Shown here: positions 7,232 to 15,100 of the stretch, in pieces | How the letters are laid out: each line of letters begins with the position of its first letter | Numbering within the stretch: position 1 is the stretch's first letter | Position numbers and translations under genes: made by a program | Assembly: GCA_023412765.1 (NCBI GenBank) | Contig: JAEZBX010000160.1 | Span: forward strand, 1-18,608 | Direction: 5' to 3' | Length of the DNA: 18,608 nucleotides | Source of the DNA: Bacteroidota bacterium | GTDB lineage: Bacteria > Bacteroidota > Bacteroidia > Cytophagales > Cyclobacteriaceae | Notes under the pieces: generated by a model | Seen by the model: the letters and a program-made list of their open reading frames with translations, nothing else | The model's database searches: none | Told to the model about the DNA's origin: nothing

Positions 7232-8047
7232 TCAATTTAGTTTTTCAAACTGAATAATTCTTGTGGTATTCATCAATTGACTCGGTTGATTAGCAAAACG
7301 CATGTCCATCACAACATCTTCGAACATATTAGCGTATTCAATTTGTTTGTCTGCCAGCGAAACCCAAATGGTGCCCCAGTAGTGACTTCTACCTTTTATT
7401 TTTAATTGATCAGTATCTACAGAGAGCGGGTTGTCCATCGTGCGGTATTCAATTAATGCGCATGTTTCCCCATTCATTCGGGAAATGCCGGTCCATACTA
7501 GCTGAACTTCTTTATTTTGAAACGTTCCTTCTCCAGTAAGAACCATTTTATCGTTTATGTTTGTTGGTCGGTAGATTTGATTGAGTTTAAGTGAATCAAA
7601 ATACACCCAGGCGAAACTTTCAATTGCGAGCATATCCCAAACTAAATTTTTTGTGTGAAAACTGTTTGGTGGAAAGTTTTGAAACGAAGCTGCGTCCAAC
7701 ATTCTGTCAGACGGCTTGTATGTAAAATTCTCCATGTAGGTTTGGACTAGTGGATTCGTAAAAGAACCATCGCGGGTGGTACCATTGGAAATGCTTACGC
7801 GATTCCATTTAACCATTCCATTCTGAAAACCTCTCGTGTAGTCGCCGGTTACGCGTGTCTTGTTAACAAAGTTTCCAAAGATATCACCGTTGAAATAATC
7901 TGCTGTTACTTTGTAAACCTGTGGTGCCCGTTCTATCAAATGCAAGTTTCGCGGTAAGCCATTCAAGTATTCAGTAGTACTTTTTTGCGCCAGTACAGCA
8001 TTCGCATTTAGCACTATGATCAGAATTGATATTACAGTTTTTTTCAT
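7232..8047 (-). CDS. Secreted protein of unknown function, first gene of the LytS/LytTR operon
   Basis: A 271-residue protein with a clear Sec signal peptide (MKKTVISILIIVLNANAVLA, cleavage expected before Gln21). I do not recognise the mature domain. It is rich in aromatic and beta-prone segments (VYKVTADYFNGDIFGNFVN, THE region 165-205 with alternating hydrophobics, and WGTIWVSLADKQIEYANMFE near residues 224-243), suggesting a beta-sandwich or lipocalin-like fold, but this is only a guess. There is no lipobox Cys, so it is likely periplasmic or secreted. It precedes the kinase with a five-base gap and probably shares its promoter. Its product could therefore be a signal-sensing partner or a regulated output of the system. 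The start is set by the signal peptide. Confidence 0.85.
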   Translation of the reverse strand: MKKTVISILIIVLNANAVLAQKSTTEYLNGLPRNLHLIERAPQVYKVTADYFNGDIFGNFVNKTRVTGDYTRGFQNGMVKWNRVSISNGTTRDGSFTNPLVQTYMENFTYKPSDRMLDAASFQNFPPNSFHTKNLVWDMLAIESFAWVYFDSLKLNQIYRPTNINDKMVLTGEGTFQNKEVQLVWTGISRMNGETCALIEYRTMDNPLSVDTDQLKIKGRSHYWGTIWVSLADKQIEYANMFEDVVMDMRFANQPSQLMNTTRIIQFEKLN

Positions 8048-8112
8048 TTGCTTCAGACAATTAGTTAATCCATTAAAAATCCGAAGACATGGAAGATTCG
8101 CGAAACAATAAT

Positions 8113-8144
8113 TGCAGAGTCGTGGAATTGCACTGCAGAGTCGT
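8113..8144 (-). promoter_or_regulatory. Direct repeat with 21-bp period; candidate LytTR regulator binding site
   Basis: The 11-base word TGCAGAGTCGT occurs exactly at 8113-8123 and 8134-8144, a start-to-start distance of 21 bp (ACGACTCTGCA twice on the minus strand). LytTR regulators such as AgrA and ComE bind two 9-bp direct repeats with a 12-bp spacer, also 21 bp apart. This pair lies 66-97 bases upstream of the first codon of the operon that encodes a LytTR regulator, the expected place for an activator site. Binding by that regulator is inferred. Confidence 0.5.
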
Positions 8145-8290
8145 AATTGCGAGCACGCTTTGGTAAGATCGAAACCGACCTCCGTTCATCAATCGATAAC
8201 CCCTTTCTCAACTTTGAATGCGGGTCACAAGAGCCAAGAGGAGCCACAACGAAACACGAAGGTAGTGTAACAGTCCGGTTAAGTTGTGTC

Positions 8291-8339
8291 ACCTTATACC
8301 GTATACCCTATACCTTATTCCTTATTCCCTACTCCTTTT
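8291..8339 (+). repeat. Degenerate heptamer tandem repeat, unit ACCTTAT, seven copies
   Basis: In-register units read ACCTTAT, ACCGTAT, ACCCTAT, ACCTTAT, TCCTTAT, TCCCTAC, TCCTTTT. On the opposite strand the right half reads like the GGAATAA/GGAGTAA repeat at 4893-4920, so the two islands are inverted copies of the same family. They bracket the LytTR operon. Confidence 0.75.
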
Positions 8340-8493
8340 CCAACATGACAAAGTAAGATTAGTCAATAGCCTGCTAGTTGAGCTCCCCATTAACCGTTAG
8401 CAATTAAAAATTTTTTCAAAAAATCAGGCGAAATTAACTTCGAAGTTCAATCCCTGAAGGTTCGATTTCCATTTGTAATACGGAGTTGATTCA

Positions 8494-8523
8494 ATACAAA
8501 AATTGGTTTTCAATTTCTTGTAT
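8494..8523. repeat. AT-rich inverted repeat upstream of the pckA promoter
   Basis: ATACAAAAATTG (8494-8505) and CAATTTCTTGTAT (8511-8523) are complementary over 12 bp with a single bulged C, around the loop GTTTT. It lies 31-61 bases upstream of the predicted -33 box, so it is more likely a protein-binding or DNA-structural site than a transcript hairpin. Confidence 0.5.
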
Positions 8524-8544
8524 AGACAAGGATCGAATTCCCTG

Positions 8545-8562
8545 TATGCAAACGTTTGCATA
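8545..8562. promoter_or_regulatory. 18-bp perfect palindrome; LacI-family-type operator upstream of pckA
   Basis: TATGCAAACGTTTGCATA (8545-8562) is its own reverse complement. The core GCAAACGTTTGC with a central CpG is the classic shape of LacI/PurR/CcpA-family operators. It contains the predicted -33 TTTG of the pckA promoter (8555-8558), so a bound protein would block sigma-factor access. The cognate regulator is not in the window. Confidence 0.7.
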
Positions 8563-8587
8563 ACTACCCAAAAGCGAGTTACCTTTG
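8555..8587 (+). promoter_or_regulatory. Predicted Bacteroidota-type promoter of pckA (TTTG-N21-TAccTTTG)
   Basis: TTTG at 8555-8558 and TACCTTTG at 8580-8587 are separated by 21 bases, matching the Bacteroidota primary sigma consensus TTTG (-33) and TAnnTTTG (-7). A start near 8594 would give a leader of about 55 bases before the pckA ATG at 8649. The start itself has no strong Shine-Dalgarno sequence, which is normal in this phylum. Confidence 0.65.
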
Positions 8588-8648
8588 TGTTATCAGCAGT
8601 CGCTGGAATCTCTGCGCGGGATCTAGGAAAGGTATCAAACTTTAGTTT

Positions 8649-10238
8649 ATGCGAAATCTACGGACTACTTCAACGGATGAAATTATATCGTTAATCAGTG
8701 CAAAAAATGTTCATTATCAATTGCCACCTGAAACATTGATCGATCAGAGTATTGAATTAGGACAAGGCGAACTTAGCGATACCGGAGCATTAGTAATTTC
8801 TACTGGAGAATTTACAGGACGTTCACCAAAAGACAGATTTATTGTAGTGGACCCGATGACGAAAAATACTATTCATTGGAACCAGTTTAATATTCCAATT
8901 GAGGAAAAATTTTTTGATATTCTATATCGCAAGATGTGCGCTTACCTCCATGACAAGCCGGTCTGGATCAGGGATTGCATTGCCTGCGCACATCCTGACT
9001 ATGCAATACCTGTTTGTGTTGTGAACGAAACGCCGTGGTCAAACCTGTTCTGCTACAATATGTTTCTGCAGCCTGAAAAGAATACAACCGAAAGGACTCC
9101 CGGAACATGGACCGTTATTCAGGCCCCCGGATTTTATGCCAATCCGAAAAGCGATGGCACAAGACAACATAATTTCTCCATTATAAACTTTTCTAAAAAA
9201 ATAATTCTTATTGGAGGAAGTGCATATACCGGTGAGATTAAGAAAGGTGTATTCACTGTTCTTAATTATTTGTTGCCTTTTCAACACGGAGTGTTAAGTA
9301 TGCATTGTTCGGCAAACATCGGACCTGCCAATGATACTGCCATCTTCTTCGGGTTAAGCGGAACCGGAAAAACGACTTTGAGTACCGACGTCGATCGAAG
9401 ATTGATTGGTGACGATGAACATGGATGGAACGACGCTGGCATTTTTAATTTTGAAGGTGGTTGTTATGCAAAATGTATCGGTCTGACCGAAGAAAAGGAG
9501 CCGGGCATCTATAGGGCCATCAGGAAGGGAGCATTGTTGGAAAATGTGTCATTCTTCCCAAATACGAATACGGTTGACTACTCAAATTCAACAATTACCG
9601 AGAACAGCCGCGTTTCATATCCGATTCACTTCATTGATAATATTGCAACGCCATCGCTGGGCGGCATTCCCCAAAACATTTTTTTTCTTACATGCGATGC
9701 AACGGGAATATTTCCACCCATAGCAAGGCTGACTGCGGAACAGGCAATGTATTACTTCATATCCGGATACACAGCGAAGATCGCAGGAACAGAGGCGGGA
9801 ATTGTCGAACCACAGAGCACCTTCAGCGCATGTTTTGGCGCACCATTTATTCCACTGCATCCTTCTAAATATGCAACCATGCTGGGGGCAAAGATCCAGC
9901 AACATAAAACCAGGGTTTGGTTGATCAACACAGGTTGGACCGGAGGCTCTTACGGTACCGGCAAAAGAATTCCACTAGCCTACACAAGAGCGATGATCAA
10001 AGCAGCGCTAAATGGCAAACTTGACGAAGTGCAAACAGAGAAGCACGCCGTTCTTAATTTCATGATTCCAATTGAATGCGATGGTGTACCGACCGAAATA
10101 TTAAATCCTCGCGAAACATGGACTGACAAGGGCCAGTATGATAAAAAAGCGAAACACCTGGCCGGTGAATTCAAAGCAAATTTTGAAAAATTTCGGAGTC
10201 AAACTAATGCAGCCATTGCCAACGCAGGTCCTTTATAA
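8649..10238 (+). CDS. pckA: Phosphoenolpyruvate carboxykinase (ATP)
   Basis: A 529-residue cytoplasmic enzyme that converts oxaloacetate and ATP to phosphoenolpyruvate, CO2 and ADP, the entry step of gluconeogenesis. All signature motifs of the ATP-dependent family are present: substrate-binding GRSPKDRF (57-64, Arg58), SAYTGEIKKG (191-200, with Tyr194 and metal-ligand Lys199), MHCSANIG (218-225, His219), the P-loop GLSGTGKTTLS (235-245), the kinase-2 motif LIGDDEHGW (252-260), FEGGCYAK (268-275) and RVSYP (321-325). The length is normal for the family. The gene stands alone on its strand; its control region has a predicted promoter overlapped by an 18-bp palindrome, suggesting repression by a LacI-type carbon regulator. 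ATG 8649 fits the usual N-terminal length. Confidence 0.98.
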   Translation: MRNLRTTSTDEIISLISAKNVHYQLPPETLIDQSIELGQGELSDTGALVISTGEFTGRSPKDRFIVVDPMTKNTIHWNQFNIPIEEKFFDILYRKMCAYLHDKPVWIRDCIACAHPDYAIPVCVVNETPWSNLFCYNMFLQPEKNTTERTPGTWTVIQAPGFYANPKSDGTRQHNFSIINFSKKIILIGGSAYTGEIKKGVFTVLNYLLPFQHGVLSMHCSANIGPANDTAIFFGLSGTGKTTLSTDVDRRLIGDDEHGWNDAGIFNFEGGCYAKCIGLTEEKEPGIYRAIRKGALLENVSFFPNTNTVDYSNSTITENSRVSYPIHFIDNIATPSLGGIPQNIFFLTCDATGIFPPIARLTAEQAMYYFISGYTAKIAGTEAGIVEPQSTFSACFGAPFIPLHPSKYATMLGAKIQQHKTRVWLINTGWTGGSYGTGKRIPLAYTRAMIKAALNGKLDEVQTEKHAVLNFMIPIECDGVPTEILNPRETWTDKGQYDKKAKHLAGEFKANFEKFRSQTNAAIANAGPL

Positions 10239-10260
10239 GAATGTATTGCCAGGTTGTTAA

Positions 10261-10296
10261 GGTCGAATTTTAATCCATTGCAGAAAAATTCTGACC
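10261..10296. repeat. Inverted repeat between pckA and the sigma factor gene; possible terminator hairpin
   Basis: GGTCGAATTTT (10261-10271) pairs with AAAATTC-T-GACC (10285-10296) over 11 bp with one bulged T and a 13-base loop. It begins 22 bases after the pckA stop. No T-run follows, so intrinsic termination is uncertain; it may protect the pckA 3' end. Confidence 0.4.
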
Positions 10297-10353
10297 GATC
10301 ATCTTTCCGCGTTGATAAACTTAAAATCCCGGATTTTGTTATGTTTACAACGT

Positions 10354-10920
10354 ATGAACCCTTTCGACAGAACTGATAGAGAACTTCTTGATCTGTTAAA
10401 AACCGGTGATCGCCATGCGTTTTCGATTATTTACGATCGCTTTTTTTCTCCGTTGTATAGTACTGCGATCAGGATTCTCAACGATGCTGACCTTGCCAAG
10501 GATGTAATACAGGATGCGTTTATTATGTTGTTTGAAAAGGCTGATCAGCGAACTATTTTAAATCTTCAGGCTTATCTTTTTCAAACTGTAAAATACCGGT
10601 GCTTCATGCACTTGCGCGCCGGCCGCATTTCTCAGAAACATCTTCAACTGATGAATTTCATCATCGAGTCAAATGAATTGGAAGAGGAGTTCGATGCCAG
10701 GGAACTACAGGAAAAGCTTGATGAAAGCATTGCAAGTTTGCCGTCGCGATGCCGGGAGGTATTTTATCTAAGCAGATTTGAATGTCTACCCAATCGGGAA
10801 ATTGCATCGAGATTGAAAATCTCAAATAAAACCGTTGAAAATCAGATTACGAAAGCATTGAAGATACTGCACACCTCGGTGGACAAACTAGCTATCATCA
10901 TCTTTTTTACCGGCCTTTAA
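10354..10920 (+). CDS. ECF-family RNA polymerase sigma factor
   Basis: A 188-residue sigma factor from ATG 10354. A TTG at 10312 would extend it by 14 residues, but the ATG gives the standard start (MNPFDRTDRELLDLLKTGD). The sigma-2 region covers about 23-90, with DLAKDVIQDAFIMLFE (46-61) for core binding. The sigma-4 region covers about 120-175 (LPSRCREVFYLSRFECLP, REIASRLKISNKTVENQI helix-turn-helix). The short hydrophobic C-terminal tail (AIIIFFTGL) is common in Bacteroidota ECF factors of this class. A FecR-type anti-sigma gene follows 74 bases downstream and then susC, the usual order for cell-surface signalling. It should direct transcription of the susCD locus when released; the recognised promoter was not identified. 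Confidence 0.95.
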   Translation: MNPFDRTDRELLDLLKTGDRHAFSIIYDRFFSPLYSTAIRILNDADLAKDVIQDAFIMLFEKADQRTILNLQAYLFQTVKYRCFMHLRAGRISQKHLQLMNFIIESNELEEEFDARELQEKLDESIASLPSRCREVFYLSRFECLPNREIASRLKISNKTVENQITKALKILHTSVDKLAIIIFFTGL

Positions 10921-10994
10921 GCTACATCCTCACGCCAAAAAAAATTATTCTTTAGTCGTAGGGGATATTTCAATCGTGTGCAACTAATAAGTAC

Positions 10995-11972
10995 ATGAAA
11001 ATGACTAAAGAGGATTTTGAGATACTTTTAGAGAAGTACCTTCAAGGCAATGCGTCACCTGACGAAGTTAAATTATTGGATCAATTCTTTGATTCATATC
11101 GCAATCACGATGGCGATATTGAATTGGTTAATGAAGAAATCAAAGGAGAAATCCTTAATAACATTTTGATTTCGGCTGGCGAAAAGAAGATTCTCGCCAA
11201 ACCCACGACAACAGTTTGGCTTCGCGTTGCAGCAATGATTTCTTTTTTTATTGTTGCCTCCTATTTTATATATGGAAGGTTTGAACGAAATCAAACACGT
11301 GCAACGCAACCGCTAACCTTAAAACTTAAGGAGCTGCGTACGCTAAAAGGTCAGAAGCTGGATGTCAAACTTTCCGATGGATCGCGTATCAGATTGAATG
11401 CCAACACCAAAATTTCATACCCGGAAAAATTTGGCGATGATAAACGCGAGTTGACACTTGATGGAGAAGCTTATTTCGAAATCGCACGTGATACTCAGCG
11501 TCCATTTATTGTTCACACTGCCCATGCAAGCACGAGAGTTTTGGGTACTTCTTTTAATGTGCTTGCTGGAACGGAATCCACAGCGGTCACATTAGTCGAA
11601 GGCAAGGTAAACGTTTCTTTACCGAACGGGGCTTCTACCACACTTACACCCAACCTACAAGCAACAATTTCCCGCGAATCGAAAGAGATTGATACGCGTG
11701 AAGTTGATGTCACAAAATTTACAGGGTGGAAAGACAACACGCTTGACTTCGATAACATTACGGTTAAGGAGGCTTTTGCGATCATTGAAAACTGGTACAA
11801 CGTAGAAATCAATGTCGAAGAGCAGCAATTATTGAACTGCATTATTACTTCTAAATATCAGAATGAGTCATTGGAAAATGTGTTAAACAGTTTCAGGTTC
11901 ATTCTGAAAATGGATTTCAAAATCAACGGGCAGCAAGTAACGGTATCCGGTAAGGGTTGTCCAGAAGAATAA
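10995..11972 (+). CDS. FecR-family anti-sigma factor
   Basis: A 325-residue inner-membrane regulator. The cytoplasmic N-terminus (1-72; EDFEILLEKYLQGNASPDEV is typical) would bind the sigma factor. One transmembrane helix lies at about 76-93. The periplasmic FecR domain runs about 115-207 (LKELRTLKGQ, VKLSDGSRIRLNANT, LDGEAYFEI, ARDTQRPFIVHT, STRVLGTSFNVLA). A DUF4974-like C-terminal domain covers about 249-317 (LDFDNITVKEAFAIIENWYN, then a second half with LENVLNSF). In the family, the periplasmic part contacts the STN domain of an outer-membrane receptor and passes the signal inward. The receptor gene follows directly and does carry an STN domain, so the three genes form a complete relay. 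Confidence 0.95.
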   Translation: MKMTKEDFEILLEKYLQGNASPDEVKLLDQFFDSYRNHDGDIELVNEEIKGEILNNILISAGEKKILAKPTTTVWLRVAAMISFFIVASYFIYGRFERNQTRATQPLTLKLKELRTLKGQKLDVKLSDGSRIRLNANTKISYPEKFGDDKRELTLDGEAYFEIARDTQRPFIVHTAHASTRVLGTSFNVLAGTESTAVTLVEGKVNVSLPNGASTTLTPNLQATISRESKEIDTREVDVTKFTGWKDNTLDFDNITVKEAFAIIENWYNVEINVEEQQLLNCIITSKYQNESLENVLNSFRFILKMDFKINGQQVTVSGKGCPEE

Positions 11973-12033
11973 AATATGAAGACTAAAAACATTTTGTGGG
12001 AAAGACCGCCTCCGGTTTCGTGACATCAAAAGG

Positions 12034-12075
12034 ATAGTCCGGAGCTTACATTTTGACCGATGGGCTCCGGACTAT
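12034..12075. repeat. 12-bp perfect inverted repeat in the fecR-susC gap
   Basis: ATAGTCCGGAGC (12034-12045) and GCTCCGGACTAT (12064-12075) are exact reverse complements around an 18-base loop. It lies 61 bases after the fecR stop and ends 36 bases before the susC ATG. It could stop most fecR transcription or fold in the susC leader; a following T-run is lacking, so plain intrinsic termination is not certain. Confidence 0.6.
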
Positions 12076-12111
12076 AGTCTGAAATTTTGAAAATCAAACC
12101 ACTATAAACTT

Positions 12112-15100
12112 ATGAAAATAGTTTTACTGAAACTACTTATGGTTGTTTCGAGGTATACGTTGCGCCTGTTTTTCATACAATTAGTTTGTATGAACCTGGG
12201 ATTTGCTGCAACCACGAATAGCCAAAACCTCGACAAGGTGAAAGTTTCGATTTCTCTTGAAGACGCGCCACTGCAAGCCGTTTTCAAAGAACTGGAGTCC
12301 AAAACCAAATTTGTATTTGCCTATTCGGCAGACCTGGACTCAATAAAAGCATTTGATCTGCACTATCAAAATGCTTCTCTCAGGGATGTGCTCGAAGATC
12401 TTTCAAGGGAGGCAGCCCTGGAATTCAAACGCATCAATAATACGATCTCAGTCACTAGTACTAGCAGGGAGACAAAAAAGGTCAAGCCCGTGTTGCCTGC
12501 TATATCGATCACCGGAACTGTAAAGGATGATGGAGGGGCGCCGTTACCCGGGGTCAATGTGATTGAAAAAGGTACTAGCAACGGTACATCTACCGATGCG
12601 GAAGGAAATTTCTCCCTTAACGTAACTGATGAGAATAGCGTTCTCATCTTTTCGTTCATTGGTTACAGAAGCCAGGAGGTAAGAGTGGGGACACAAACTT
12701 CTATTGCTGTCACACTTTTGCTTGATGTTACTACCATGCAGGAGATCGTAGTGATCGGCTATGGTGAACAGGAAAAAAAGGATCTGACCGGAGCCGTTTC
12801 CGTTATTGACAACAAAGATCTTTCTAAGGTTCAGGCAACAACCGTCGCTGAGGCAATGCAAGGCTTAGCGGCCGGTGTTAATGTTCGAAATAGCGGTCGC
12901 GCCGGAAGCGAATCCACCATCGAGATCCGTGGACTTGGTAACTTTTCCAATAATCAACCCTTGTATGTAATTGATGGTGTACCGACCATTGCAACGCGCG
13001 ATTTCAATGCCAGCGATATAGAATCCATTCAGGTATTGAAAGATGCTTCGGCAGCGGCGATTTATGGATCACGCGCAGCCAACGGTGTGATCATTATCAC
13101 CACTAAAAAAGGAAAAGCCGGGCCGCTTAAGATCGAATTCTCAGGACGCTATGGAGCGCAGACGTTGCCCGAATATGATTTTATGAACGCCGAGGACTTT
13201 AAGAAGTACAACACCATGGCCTACCGCGAAGCAATCGAGGTGGAACAGTTTCCATGGGTTATTGACCAGGGCTATCAACAATTTCCTGAGGGCATAGATA
13301 CCGATTGGCAAGACGAGACTTTTCGTACTGCACAAACTCATGATTATAATCTGACATTTTCCGGCGGAAATGAATTTGGGAATTATCTGGTTTCCGGCAA
13401 TTATTTCGGTAATGACGGAACAAGTTTTGGTTCCTCCTTCGACCGATACAGTTTCCGAGTAAACACGGAAGGAAAACGCGGCGCACTCAAGATTGGCGAA
13501 AATCTTTCGATCTCCCGTGGATTCTCGGAGGATCTGATCACGAATCCCTATTGGGACATGCTCAGAATGTTGCCAACGATACCGGTATACGATCCGGCAA
13601 ATCCAGGAGGCTTTGGTTATGGAAATGAAGGATCAGCCCGAACGTTCGGTGTTAACCCGATCGCGCGTGAATCCCTGGAGGAGACCACCAATGAAAATCT
13701 TCGTTTGCGTGGAAATGCATATGCCGAAATTAGTTTTCTAAAAGATGCTTTGAAGTATCGACTCAACGTCGGACTCGAGGCCAGCAACGAACGATATAAG
13801 TATATTCGCAGAGTTGGAAACTGGACACTGAATCAGCCATTCGATCCGTCGGCTGTAAATGAAAACAGGGGACAGTATGTATCTTCTTTGGTGGAGAATA
13901 CTATCCACTTCAACAAAGACTTCGACAAGCACCATATCGATGCTTTTGTGGGAACAACTTTCCAAAGGCAAAAGTACGAACAGATCTGGGGGACAAAACG
14001 TAACCTCATTGAAATTGGTGGAAGGTACTACAACGTGTTGGATGCGGGTACAACCAATCCCGAGTCGGGTGGAATTGAAAATGAAGATGCGTTGATCTCT
14101 TACCTGGGCAGGTTCAATTATTCATACGACGAAAAATATTACTTAACAGGGACTATTCGTCGTGATGGATCTTCACGATTTGCAAAGAACAATCGCTGGG
14201 GAAATTTCCCTTCCATTAGTGCAGCGTGGCGTATTAGCCGTGAAAATTTCTTCGGAGCTGATTTTATTGACGATCTGAAGATCCGTGCAAACTATGGAAC
14301 GCTTGGAAATTCGAATATCGGGAGATGGATCGGATATGGAGGAAGCTTCTACGGTTCTGCCATCTACAATCTTGGAAATTGGGATTATCAGTCGCTGTTA
14401 AATTCAACCATAGTTGCAACGCTCGGGCGTGATCAGCACATCGTTAACGGTGCTGCCCAGGTAAAACTAGCCAACAGTGACCTCCGCTGGGAAACGAAGG
14501 AGGTGGTAAATGTGGGAACGGATATGAGCTTCCTCAACAACCGCCTCGCATTCACATTTGAGTACTTCGTGGCGACAACAGAAGACGTGTTAACAGAGAT
14601 GCCGATTTTGTTATCAACAGGAAACGATGGAGGTAATCCGTTTGTCAACGCTGCCAGCATACGCAACAAAGGTTTCGAGATAACCACCACGTGGAAGGAT
14701 CAGCGACCTGGTGGTCTTCGATATAGCGTGACAGCTAACCTCTCCACAGTTAGAAATGAAGTCCTTGAATTGGGTTATGGCAACGAAGAAGTCTTGACCG
14801 GTATCACGAAAACACAAATCGGGGAGCCGATAGGAATGTTTTTTCTGAGGAAAACAGATGGCATCTTCAGAAGTGAGGAGGAGGTCTTGAATCACACAAA
14901 TTCACAAGGCAAGATCATTCAGCCGAATGCGAAACCAGGGGATATACGTTATGTTGATCTGGATGACAATGGCGAAATCAATGATGCAGATAGGCAGATC
15001 GTTGGTAACCCGTGGCCCAAATTCGACCTGGGTTTGGTTGTCAACCTGGAGTATAAGAATTTCGACCTATCTACTATTTGGTATGGATCATTTGGACAGG

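Larger units (their letters stand above)
8048..8648. other. 601-base divergent intergenic region with several candidate regulatory elements
   Basis: It separates the leftward LytTR operon from rightward pckA. From left to right it holds the 21-bp-period direct repeat (8113-8144), an unassigned part (8145-8290), a heptamer repeat (8291-8339), an A/T palindrome ATTTTTT-C-AAAAAAT (8410-8424), the 12-bp perfect palindrome AACTTCGAAGTT (8436-8447), a bulged inverted repeat (8494-8523), an 18-bp perfect palindrome (8545-8562) and a predicted pckA promoter (8555-8587). Short open frames here lack any protein-like features and are not called. No TAnnTTTG promoter was found for the leftward operon. 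Confidence 0.65.

Noticed and set aside
8147..8356. Open frames in the divergent gap (8147-8356 forward, 8065-8292 reverse)
   Set aside because: They read through the heptamer repeat or the direct repeat and show no domain, signal peptide or conserved context.
8545..8562. PurR box controlling purine genes
   Set aside because: The core resembles an E. coli PurR site, but the gene controlled is pckA and no purine gene is near; only the LacI-family shape is retained.
8503..8694. 63-codon open frame overlapping the pckA start
   Set aside because: It covers the palindrome and promoter and runs out of frame into pckA; the regulatory reading explains the region better.
10312..10353. TTG start extending the ECF sigma factor by 14 residues
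   Set aside because: The ATG at 10354 gives the family's normal N-terminus and the extra residues resemble no sigma region.
13859..14095. Short open frames within and opposite to susC, susD, pckA and the TPR gene
   Set aside because: They are out-of-frame shadows of long, well-supported coding regions.
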